Below are positions 1-8,172 of a stretch of 59,333 nt of DNA, piece after piece; position 1 is the first letter of the stretch, and every line of letters starts with the position of its first letter. The stretch spans positions 1-59,333 of the forward strand of contig JAGAPD010000007.1 in the NCBI GenBank assembly GCA_017623435.1, in the 5' to 3' direction. The DNA is from Clostridia bacterium (GTDB lineage: Bacteria; Bacillota; Clostridia; Christensenellales; Pumilibacteraceae). The notes beneath the pieces were generated by a model. It searched no databases, was not told the origin of the DNA, and was given only the letters and a program-made list of their open reading frames with translations. The position numbers and the translations under genes were made by a program.

Positions 1-453
1 ATCGTAAAGAATCCGTCGCTTGACGAGCTTATGGATATCGTAAACCTTACGCAAAAGACGATGGCGGAGGTAGCAGACGCAGCATGTAGCGGAGAGGATC
101 TCCTTCAGATGAGAGCGACGGCGAACCAGATACTCGTAGCGGACGAGGTAATGAGATACGCAATGACGCTTTGCTCGGCAACGCATCCTGATAGCGAGTG
201 TGCAAGCGAGGCGGCGAAGAAGTACGTACGACTTGGCGCGTCTCCCCGTGCAGGACAGGCACTTATCTCCGCAGCCAAGGTAAAAGCGCTTATGAAGGGC
301 AGATTTAACGTATCGTACAGCGACGTAAACGAGCTAGCATACCCCGTACTTCGTCACAGAATGAAGATGACGTTCGAGGCGATTGCAGAGCGCGTATCCG
401 CTGACGAAGTAATCTCGATGATTATCGAAGAAATCAGCAAGAAGAATAAATAA
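1..453 (+). CDS. MoxR-family AAA+ ATPase, C-terminal part only
   Basis: The frame is open from the first base, so this is the last 150 codons of a gene that begins outside the window. The visible part matches the helical lid and sensor-2 region of MoxR ATPases: an arginine-bearing GASPRA motif (nt 238-255), followed by a segment ending in a predicted helix. The P-loop and Walker B motif would lie upstream. MoxR proteins act as cytoplasmic chaperone-like ATPases working with membrane vWA proteins, and two such proteins follow on the same strand. Family assignment is firm; the client is unknown. The stop codon is TAA. Confidence 0.85.
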   Translation: MVKNPSLDELMDIVNLTQKTMAEVADAACSGEDLLQMRATANQILVADEVMRYAMTLCSATHPDSECASEAAKKYVRLGASPRAGQALISAAKVKALMKGRFNVSYSDVNELAYPVLRHRMKMTFEAIAERVSADEVISMIIEEISKKNK

Positions 454-588
454 TTTTAACAAAAAAATAAATGGAAAATGAGGGGGCTAATAGTAATTGA
501 GGTTTCAGTTGCTTTGGCCCTACGTTACCGTTTAGACGTATTCGCCCGTTTCCCCGTAAAGACTGATAAAAGTAGGTACAAATTATGA
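454..588 (+). other. Gap between moxR and first vWA gene, with a 36-codon open frame
   Basis: In many MoxR/Bat operons a DUF58 gene lies between moxR and the first vWA gene. Here there are only 131 bases. They contain a 36-codon open frame at 478-588 whose TGA overlaps the next ATG (ATGA). It has no clear ribosome site and I recognise no domain. It may be a remnant, a leader or chance. Confidence 0.2.
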
Positions 589-2483
589 GTTTACTTATAC
601 CTATCGGTTTGCTTGGTCTTCTTGGCGTAGCGGTCTTGATTGCAATTTACATAATCAAGCCCAACTATCAGCAAAAATTCGTTTCCAGTACTTACATTTG
701 GAAATTGAGCTTAAAGTACAAGAAGAAGAGCATTCCGATTAATCATATTAAAAATTTACTGATTTTCCTATGTCAGTTGCTTATTCTCACCGTTTGCGGT
801 GTGCTTTTAGCGCAACCTGCAATCGAGTACGAGCGCGTGATCCAAAAGAACGAGAAGATTATCGTTTTGGACGCGTCGGCAAGCATGATGCTTACTGACG
901 GCAATGCAACGCGCTTTGAAAGAGCGGTAGAGCAAATTAAGGATTACGCGGAAATCGTAATAGGCGAGGGCGGAGAAGTTACCGTTATTTTAGCAGGTAG
1001 CAAATCCGATTTCGTAGCTCAGAATATTGACGAAGAAAATATCGACACGCTTGAAGTTGCGCTTGACGAGCTTATATCGAACAAGGCTTGTACTTACGGA
1101 TCGGCGGATATTAACGGCGCAATGAGCTTAGCGGAAGAAATGCTTAATAAAAACTCCGAAGCGGAGGTTATCCTTTACACCGCTACCCAGTATATCGAAA
1201 AGAACGGTATTACCGTGGTTGACGTGTCCGCTGAGGGTGAATGGAACGCAGCAATTTTAGGAAGCGAGGCAAAATACGACAACAACAACCATTACGTTAT
1301 AAGCATTGACGTAGGTTGCTACGGCAGTACGCGTTCACTCAGCGTTTACTGTAAAATAATCGGCGGTAATGGAGATCTTAACGGCTTTGAAGTATTCAAA
1401 ACGGAATACTTTGACGAGACCGAACAGGAAAAGAGAATTACCTTTACGACCGACGACTTTAACGGAACGCCACTTTACGAGTTTGAATCCCTTCAAATCT
1501 CGATAAAGGAGCAAGATTCTTTCGCGCAGGACAACTGGTACTACGTGTACGGCGGAAAGCAACAGGTTATCAAGGTTCAGTACACCAGTTCTAAACCCAA
1601 CAACTTCTTTGCCGGCGCAATTCGTACGATAAGAGAAATTTTTAAGTCCACTTGGAGCATTGACTTTGACGAAGTTGCGAAGATGGACGAGTCGGCAACC
1701 GAAGGCTACGACCTTTACATTTTCGAGCATAAAATGCCCGAAAAGCTACCTACCGACGGCGTAGTTATGCTCGTAAACCCCGACGTAGCCCCCAAAGGCT
1801 CGGGCTTTACGGTAGCAGGATATCCCGAATCGGTAAACAGCTCGTCTACGCTCGCGTCGGGCGTAGAGCACCCCATAACCCGTTTTATCAATCCTAACGA
1901 AATTACCATTGCAAAGTACTGTAATCTTCGTTTCAGCGACGACTACGAAGAGCTTTTGTACTATATGGGAGCTCCCGTTTTGGCGGTAAAGAATCAAGCG
2001 GATGCAAGAATTATCGTTATGGGACTTGATATTCACTTTTCTAACTTTAACATTTCTCACGATTTCCCTGTGATGATGTATAACGTGTTTAACTATTTCT
2101 TACCCTCGACTTTTGGAAGTTACGCGTACGAAGTAGGCGAAAACGTAAAATTTACGCCCCGTGGTAATAATTTCAGCGTAAGAACGCCCGACGGTAAAGA
2201 GTACCGCTACGACGAAATCTCGGCAAACGGACTCATTCTTTCCGCGCCCGGCGCGTATACCGCAATGCAGGATAGCTTGCGTGAAGAAATTATTATCGAA
2301 GAGTTTTTCGTAAAAGTGCCCGAAATTGAGAGTAACGTCACCAAGCAGGTGGACGCGCTCCCCGAAATTTCCGCACCTAAAACGTATACTCACGGCTACG
2401 ACGACTTGTTAGTTTATTTTGCAATAGCGCTGACCGCGTTGTTGTTTATCGAATGGTGGCTACATTCGAGAGAGCAAATTTAA
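585..2483 (+). CDS. BatA-type membrane protein with vWA domain
   Basis: 632 residues. An N-terminal pair of membrane segments (about residues 2-24 and 57-77) has the look of the aerotolerance-regulator BatA N-terminal region. A von Willebrand A domain follows with a MIDAS motif DASAS at D96, S98 and S100. A long extracytoplasmic region and a C-terminal membrane segment (about 607-625) complete it. In Bat systems such proteins sit in the membrane and partner with the MoxR ATPase, probably in assembly or maturation of envelope proteins. The next vWA gene follows 15 bases later after a GGAGAG ribosome site, so the two are surely co-transcribed. The function of Bat proteins is poorly known even in studied species. 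Confidence 0.75.
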   Translation: MSLLIPIGLLGLLGVAVLIAIYIIKPNYQQKFVSSTYIWKLSLKYKKKSIPINHIKNLLIFLCQLLILTVCGVLLAQPAIEYERVIQKNEKIIVLDASASMMLTDGNATRFERAVEQIKDYAEIVIGEGGEVTVILAGSKSDFVAQNIDEENIDTLEVALDELISNKACTYGSADINGAMSLAEEMLNKNSEAEVILYTATQYIEKNGITVVDVSAEGEWNAAILGSEAKYDNNNHYVISIDVGCYGSTRSLSVYCKIIGGNGDLNGFEVFKTEYFDETEQEKRITFTTDDFNGTPLYEFESLQISIKEQDSFAQDNWYYVYGGKQQVIKVQYTSSKPNNFFAGAIRTIREIFKSTWSIDFDEVAKMDESATEGYDLYIFEHKMPEKLPTDGVVMLVNPDVAPKGSGFTVAGYPESVNSSSTLASGVEHPITRFINPNEITIAKYCNLRFSDDYEELLYYMGAPVLAVKNQADARIIVMGLDIHFSNFNISHDFPVMMYNVFNYFLPSTFGSYAYEVGENVKFTPRGNNFSVRTPDGKEYRYDEISANGLILSAPGAYTAMQDSLREEIIIEEFFVKVPEIESNVTKQVDALPEISAPKTYTHGYDDLLVYFAIALTALLFIEWWLHSREQI

Positions 2484-2498
2484 TAGGAGAGCAGAGAA

Positions 2499-5183
2499 AT
2501 GACTGATTTAGCATTGAATTTTTCATATCCGTGGCTCTTGCTGTTGCTCATCCCGGCGTTAGCACTGTCCTTGTGGCCACATTTTCGTATCAGTAAAAAG
2601 TACAGACGTAACCGAAACCGTATCATCTCGCTCGTAGCGCACACGACGGCGCTCGTGCTTGCGGTACTGCTTTTGGCAGGTCTTACGTTTAGCTACAATA
2701 TCCCAAACACCAAAAACGAAATAATCCTGCTCGTCGACGTATCGCACAGTAACCGTGACGCGCGCGAGGACAAGGACGATTTCGTTTCGTCCGTGCTCAG
2801 TATTTGCGACGACGAATATAACGTCGGCATCGTAAAATTCGGTTACGACCAAGTGTACGCGGCTAAAATCTCGGGCGACTCTGACAAGGTTTTCGAGCAG
2901 TATCTTGAATCGGCAGATCCCGATACCAGCGCGTCCGACCTTCAATCGGCAATCGAGTACGCGTCGACGCTACTTACCAACCTTGAAACCTCTAAAATCG
3001 TGCTCATCTCCGACGGCATTCAAACGGACGGCGAAATCAATAACGTGATAAAGTCCGTCGCAGCGCAAGGCATACGCGTTGACACCGTTTACTTCCCCAG
3101 TAAAGAAGAGTCCGACGCGCTCATTTCCAGCGTAATCGTGCCCGACGAGTCGATAAAGGTTGACGAAGTTTTCAACCTCGTGGTAACCGTTCAAAACAAT
3201 ATGGTAGGCGTTCAAAGATCGGTAGAGGCGACTTTGACCGTGTACGATAACGGTACGGCGCAAACTCCCCAGAACGTAGTTTTGACCTCGGCTGAACAGA
3301 TGTTTGAGGTTGAATGCTCTTTGTCCAAGCGCGGTACGCACGAAATTTGCGTGCGCGTAACGGCGGACGGCGATAAAGTATCCGAAAACGATTACTTCTA
3401 TACCTTTATGGAGATTGACACCTTCGATAATCTTCTCGTTATTGAGCGTAACGAAGGTGAATCGGCAGTTCTTCGTACCATTTTTGAAGAAAACAACTAC
3501 AAAGTGACTGATTTCAGTACCGAAAACGATTCGGCTGAAATTCCCGTAACGGTAAAAGAGCTTTGCGAATACGAGCAAGTCGTTCTCGTCAATATTGCTT
3601 ATAGCGATATGCCCGCAGGCTTTGAAAGTGTGCTTAACGAATACGTTTACAACTACGGCGGTGGCTTGTTCACCGTAGGTGGCGAAAACGAAACGGTTAA
3701 CGGCGAGCTCGTTCCTCACGCTTATAACAGAGCGGATATGGAAAGTTCGACCTATTACAAAAACATGTTGCCCGTACTCACGGTTGATTACACTCCGCCT
3801 ATTGCGGTAGTAATAGTCGTTGACACCTCGGGCTCGATGAGTAAGGAAAAGCTTGCCGCGGCAAAGCAGGGCGCAAAGGCGTGTCTTGACTCGTTAAGCG
3901 ATCGCGACTACTGTGGCGTAGTATCCTTTGCGGCAATGGCGACTGAAGAGGCGCAGATTTTGCCCGTATCCAAAAAAGAAGAAATCCGCGAGATTATTGA
4001 TAACATCAATCACGGAGCAGAGGCTGGTAGCGACGGTACGGTATTCTCGTCCGCGATTCTTAACGCAGGCAGAAACTTGTCCGTAATCGACGTTCAGAGA
4101 AAACACGTCATCCTCGTTACTGACGGTGACCCCGGTGACGGACCTACTGAATACCTTCCTTGCATTGAACAAAACCTTGCTGACGAAATCACCCTTTCTA
4201 TCGTAGGCGTAAACTGCGAAGTGAGCAACGTTGAAAAGATGGAAACGGCAGCAACGACGGGTAACGGAAAGTTCTATAACGTTAAGAAATATGACGAAAT
4301 TCCTACGATTATGCAAAAAGACTTGGCTATCGAGGCTATTGCTGAAATCGAGTACGGTGAAGAATTCTTCCCCACGATTGAAAAGCATACTTCCGTCGTT
4401 GCCGGAATCGAGCAGGCAGACATACCTTCTCTTACGGGCTACTACGGAACGGTCGCAAGGGACAACGCAGTCGTTTCTCTAACGGGCGCGTACGTTCCTA
4501 TCTTCGCGCAATGGAGATACGGTAACGGTAACGTAGGTAGCTTTATGAGCGATCTCAACGGTACGTGGTCGGCGAATTTCGTTAACGATCCTATCGGAAA
4601 AACGCTTATCAACAATATGGTGCAGGCGCTTTTCCCCGTATCCGATATCGAGTACAACGAAATTGATTACGTACTAAAGCGCAGTAACTACGAAAGTCAG
4701 CTTAACGTGTACGGCGTAAAAGAGGGCGAGAGGGTAGAAGTATCCGTAGTATCTCTTAACGGTAGCTCGGACGACGTAGAAGTTACGGTCGTAGAGCCTA
4801 ACCGTCGTTTCATTTTCGATATCGTTACCCCCGGCGTATACAACGTAACTATAGTAAAATACGACGCCGACGGTAACGAAATTGCACAAGCAATCGTAAG
4901 AGATAAGCTCTCTTACTCAAAGGAATACGATTTAATTACCGTAGACCAGAAAAATGCACAAAATCTTATGACTAACCTTGCTACTTTGGGTAAGGGTAAG
5001 ACGGTCGAAGATCCCGTTGACGTGTTCGACGGATTTGAGAAATATCTCAATCTTACTTTCGATCCGAGATTCTTGTTTTTGATTCTCGCAATCGTAGCAG
5101 TTCTTATCGATATTGCGGTCAGAAAGTTCAAGTTCAAGTGGATTCACGAGCTTATCCGCGAGAAAAAGAACGCGAAAAAGTAA
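2499..5183 (+). CDS. Large membrane protein with two vWA domains and a GATase-like middle domain
   Basis: 894 residues. Two N-terminal membrane segments (about 11-28 and 43-64) lead into a first vWA domain with an imperfect MIDAS, DVSHS (D80, S82, S84). A beta-rich region and a glutamine-amidotransferase-like fold follow, seen as a GGGLFTVGGENE stretch near residue 390. A second vWA domain has a classic MIDAS, DTSGSMS (D442, S444, S446). A final membrane segment lies at about 852-872 with a basic cytoplasmic tail. This TM-vWA-GATase-like-vWA order occurs in proteins beside MoxR and BatA. It is probably the larger partner of the preceding gene in a membrane complex driven by MoxR. That role is inferred from family and position. 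Confidence 0.75.
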   Translation: MTDLALNFSYPWLLLLLIPALALSLWPHFRISKKYRRNRNRIISLVAHTTALVLAVLLLAGLTFSYNIPNTKNEIILLVDVSHSNRDAREDKDDFVSSVLSICDDEYNVGIVKFGYDQVYAAKISGDSDKVFEQYLESADPDTSASDLQSAIEYASTLLTNLETSKIVLISDGIQTDGEINNVIKSVAAQGIRVDTVYFPSKEESDALISSVIVPDESIKVDEVFNLVVTVQNNMVGVQRSVEATLTVYDNGTAQTPQNVVLTSAEQMFEVECSLSKRGTHEICVRVTADGDKVSENDYFYTFMEIDTFDNLLVIERNEGESAVLRTIFEENNYKVTDFSTENDSAEIPVTVKELCEYEQVVLVNIAYSDMPAGFESVLNEYVYNYGGGLFTVGGENETVNGELVPHAYNRADMESSTYYKNMLPVLTVDYTPPIAVVIVVDTSGSMSKEKLAAAKQGAKACLDSLSDRDYCGVVSFAAMATEEAQILPVSKKEEIREIIDNINHGAEAGSDGTVFSSAILNAGRNLSVIDVQRKHVILVTDGDPGDGPTEYLPCIEQNLADEITLSIVGVNCEVSNVEKMETAATTGNGKFYNVKKYDEIPTIMQKDLAIEAIAEIEYGEEFFPTIEKHTSVVAGIEQADIPSLTGYYGTVARDNAVVSLTGAYVPIFAQWRYGNGNVGSFMSDLNGTWSANFVNDPIGKTLINNMVQALFPVSDIEYNEIDYVLKRSNYESQLNVYGVKEGERVEVSVVSLNGSSDDVEVTVVEPNRRFIFDIVTPGVYNVTIVKYDADGNEIAQAIVRDKLSYSKEYDLITVDQKNAQNLMTNLATLGKGKTVEDPVDVFDGFEKYLNLTFDPRFLFLILAIVAVLIDIAVRKFKFKWIHELIREKKNAKK

Positions 5184-5259
5184 AATCAGGCGAATATATC
5201 TCAAAAATAAATTTTACCGTATAAGAAGTTGGCGTGAGTTTTTAGGCGAAGGAGGCCGG

Positions 5260-8028
5260 ATGAAAAAGTTTTACGTATTTATAATTTTCAGTTTAATATT
5301 AGGCTGTTTTTCCGGTTTGACGGCGTGCGCTCTGCCAAAACTTGACGCGCCCACCAGCTTAGCGGTAGACGAAACGACGCTGGAACTAACCTGGGATAGC
5401 GTAGAGGACGCGCGCTATTACACGGTAAAACTGGAAGGAGCGCAAACCAAGGAATACAAGACCAGTAAGAATAACTATTCGCTCAACGGCGTAAGCGCTG
5501 GTAATTACACCATCAGCGTAAAAGCGTGCGGAAAAGAGGGTGAAATGGAGGATTCCGACTGGTCGAAGAGTTTAAGCTTCGTGCGAGAAAAAGAGTCTGG
5601 AATGGCGTTTTTACTCATAAACGACGGCAAAGAGTACGAAATTACCTCAATGGGTAGTGCAAAAACGGAAGACGGAGCGCTCGTAATTCCTAACGAATAC
5701 CGAAATAAGCCCGTCACGAGCATTGGTGCAAAAGCGTTCTTTAACCGTAGCGAGCTTATAACCGTAACGCTTGGTGACAATATCAAAAATATCGGAAAGC
5801 AAGCGTTTGCAAACTGTTCGTACCTTAAAAGTATAACCTTGAAAGAGGGGATAGAAAGCATAGGCGAGCGCGCGTTCCAAAGTTGCCGTTCGCTCGACGG
5901 CGAAATCGTTATTCCCGATAGCGTAACGACGCTGGGAATAAACGCTTTCCAAAACTGTCGCGCGGTAACCCAATTTAAAATCGGTAGCGGAATAACGGAA
6001 ATCGGCGCTGATACCTTCTCTAATTGCGATGCTCTCAAAAGTATACTTATTCCAGATACCGTAATAGCAATTGGCGAGTACGCGTTTGCTAATAACGAAA
6101 ACGTAACTTCCATCACGATAGGAAATAAGGTGGAAAGCATAGGCGAGTACGCGTTCACGCGCAATCCGCTCGTTGAAAGCGTAGTTATTCCTCATTCGGT
6201 TAAAACGATAGGACTAGGTGCGTTCGATAGCTGCATTGGACTTAACGAAGTTACCATAGGTGACGGAGTGGTGTCCGTAGGTAAGGGCGCTTTCCTTAAC
6301 ACGGGGCTTTGGAATAACAGCGAAACGAGCGTAGTATACGCAGGCAATTGGCTCGTTGGAGGAAAAGACGAGGAAATTACGACGCTTGAGGTGACGAACG
6401 GCACGGTAGGTATTGCCGACTACGCCTTTGCTACCTTTGAGGGATTTACCCGTCTTACTTTGCCTAATTCCGTAAGAGTAATCGGTGATTTTTCTTTTAC
6501 GCTAAGCGGTCTTACCTCCGTGGTAATCGGTAGTGGCGTAAAAACGATTGGCGAGCAAGCGTTCTCGGGCTCGAATAAGCTTAGTGCGGTAATTTTGAGT
6601 GCGTACGACACCGAAACGGGAACTAGACTTGACAGTAGTCTTGAAGAAATTGGCAATTACGCTTTTGGTAACTGTACGGCGCTAAAGGGTATAACCATTC
6701 CCTCAACGGTGAAAAAGATAGGTACGAGAGTATTTACGGGCACGGGCCTTTTGAATAACGCAATCGACGGAGTTATCTACGCAGGTAATTGGGTAGTGGG
6801 TAGCGTTCAGGAAAGCGTTCCGTATCCTTACGAGGTGGCTATTAAGGACGGTACGGTAGGTATTGCCGATTACTCGTTCTACGATTGTAGCGTCATCACT
6901 AAAATGGTGATTCCCGATAGCGTAAAATATATTGGCCGCGCTGCTTTCTATACCTGTATGGGCATAACGGAGGTTACGCTTCCCGCTACGCTTGAAAGAA
7001 TTGAAGATTACACCTTCTATAGATGCGAAAGCTTGACGGGAATTACGCTCCCTCAAAGCCTCAAACATATCGGGCGCTCGGCGTTTTATAAATGCGCGCT
7101 CGGGTTAATTGATACTGATAGCAATAACGATACGCTCGTAATTCCCAACAGCGTAGAAACGATAGGCGACTTTGCCTTCTACAACTGCGGTTATTCTTAC
7201 GAGGACGAGTTTAACGATACGACGGTAATTTGTGGAATTGACAAGGTTGTAATAGGCAATTCCGTCAAAACCATTGGCGAAAAGGCGTTTTACGGTATGC
7301 CTGCGCTTCACACGGTAGAGTTTGGTAACGGACTTGAAACGATAGGGGCGAGGGCGTTCTATAAATGTCCGCTTCTTAAAAAGGTTACCTTCGGTAGCTC
7401 GCTCGTTGAAATCAAGGACAGAGCGTTTTACGGATGTGATAAAATCGAAAGCTTGGCTTTCCCTGACTCGCTCGTAACTATCGGTAACAACGCGTTCTAT
7501 AAATGCGCGTCTATTAAGAAAATTGACTTTGCAAAAGTGCAAAATATCGGCGATTACGCCTTCTACGGTTGTAGCTCGCTGAACAACTTGGTGCTTCCCA
7601 ACAGCGTAAAGAGTATCGGTATGCAAGCGTTCAGAAATTGCACCGCGCTCAAAGGACTTATTTTGTCCAACACGACTGCAAGCATTGACAAGCACGCTTT
7701 TTACGGTTGCGTAAACGCGACCGTTTACGTCACGGCAAATAGCAAGCCCGATTGCTGGTCGGAGTACTGGAATTCGTCCTACCGTCCTACCGTTTGGGGT
7801 TGCGAATTGTCCGCTGACAACACTTATTTAGTATCGTTCGTCAAGAATGACGATAGTATTACAAACAAAAACACGAGCAATTATCTTGCCGAGCCTATCA
7901 GAGAAGGCTACACTTTTGGCGGTTGGGCGCTTGATCCCGAGAGCACCGTGCCCGATTACGACACGGAAAACGTACTTAATTTGCAAGAAGGGACAAAAGT
8001 GTATGCAATATGGTTGCCAAACGCCTAA
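5260..8028 (+). CDS. BspA-type LRR lipoprotein with FN3-like and Listeria-Bacteroides repeat domains
   Basis: 922 residues from the ATG at 5260, chosen because GGAGG lies just upstream and a lipoprotein signal follows directly; an upstream in-frame start would overlap the previous gene and lack a signal. The lipobox is LTAC with Cys23. A fibronectin-III-like domain (about 25-115) comes first. About 30 BspA-type leucine-rich repeats follow (about 147-827), recognisable by recurring I-G-x-x-A-F-x-x-C units. The C-terminus (about 850-922) resembles a Listeria-Bacteroides repeat, with EGYTFGGWALDP. Two spacer modules contain YAGNW. The protein should sit on the outer face of the membrane. BspA repeats often bind host or matrix proteins; the ligand here is unknown. 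It closes the MoxR/vWA unit. Confidence 0.85.
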   Translation: MKKFYVFIIFSLILGCFSGLTACALPKLDAPTSLAVDETTLELTWDSVEDARYYTVKLEGAQTKEYKTSKNNYSLNGVSAGNYTISVKACGKEGEMEDSDWSKSLSFVREKESGMAFLLINDGKEYEITSMGSAKTEDGALVIPNEYRNKPVTSIGAKAFFNRSELITVTLGDNIKNIGKQAFANCSYLKSITLKEGIESIGERAFQSCRSLDGEIVIPDSVTTLGINAFQNCRAVTQFKIGSGITEIGADTFSNCDALKSILIPDTVIAIGEYAFANNENVTSITIGNKVESIGEYAFTRNPLVESVVIPHSVKTIGLGAFDSCIGLNEVTIGDGVVSVGKGAFLNTGLWNNSETSVVYAGNWLVGGKDEEITTLEVTNGTVGIADYAFATFEGFTRLTLPNSVRVIGDFSFTLSGLTSVVIGSGVKTIGEQAFSGSNKLSAVILSAYDTETGTRLDSSLEEIGNYAFGNCTALKGITIPSTVKKIGTRVFTGTGLLNNAIDGVIYAGNWVVGSVQESVPYPYEVAIKDGTVGIADYSFYDCSVITKMVIPDSVKYIGRAAFYTCMGITEVTLPATLERIEDYTFYRCESLTGITLPQSLKHIGRSAFYKCALGLIDTDSNNDTLVIPNSVETIGDFAFYNCGYSYEDEFNDTTVICGIDKVVIGNSVKTIGEKAFYGMPALHTVEFGNGLETIGARAFYKCPLLKKVTFGSSLVEIKDRAFYGCDKIESLAFPDSLVTIGNNAFYKCASIKKIDFAKVQNIGDYAFYGCSSLNNLVLPNSVKSIGMQAFRNCTALKGLILSNTTASIDKHAFYGCVNATVYVTANSKPDCWSEYWNSSYRPTVWGCELSADNTYLVSFVKNDDSITNKNTSNYLAEPIREGYTFGGWALDPESTVPDYDTENVLNLQEGTKVYAIWLPNA

Positions 8029-8043
8029 CAAATGTGCTATAAT
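8014..8043 (+). promoter_or_regulatory. Sigma-A type promoter with extended -10
   Basis: A -35 TTGCCA (8014-8019) and a -10 TATAAT (8038-8043) are separated by 18 bases, with an extended TG at 8035-8036. The -35 lies inside the end of the upstream lipoprotein gene. It should drive the Ig-like lipoprotein gene at 8173, making it a separate transcription unit. Confidence 0.65.
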
Positions 8044-8063
8044 AATTAAACTGTGGGTTTAAT

Positions 8064-8102
8064 GCGCGTGCGAACGCGCGTTATACGCGTATTATACGCG
8101 CG
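8064..8102 (+). repeat. GC-rich hairpin and direct repeats in the 5' leader
   Basis: Directly after the promoter there is a perfect six-pair hairpin, GCGCGT (8064-8069) with ACGCGC (8074-8079). Two direct copies of TTATACGCG follow (8081-8089, 8093-8101), with a palindrome ATACGCGTAT (8083-8092). The 130-base leader is thus structured. It could be an operator pair, an RNA stabiliser or an attenuator; no poly-T follows. Confidence 0.4.
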
Positions 8103-8172
8103 CAGGCGTCATAGATAGCAGTAAACGATAATGAGCAGAATGGAAATCTTTGACAATAGGAGGTAAACTTAA

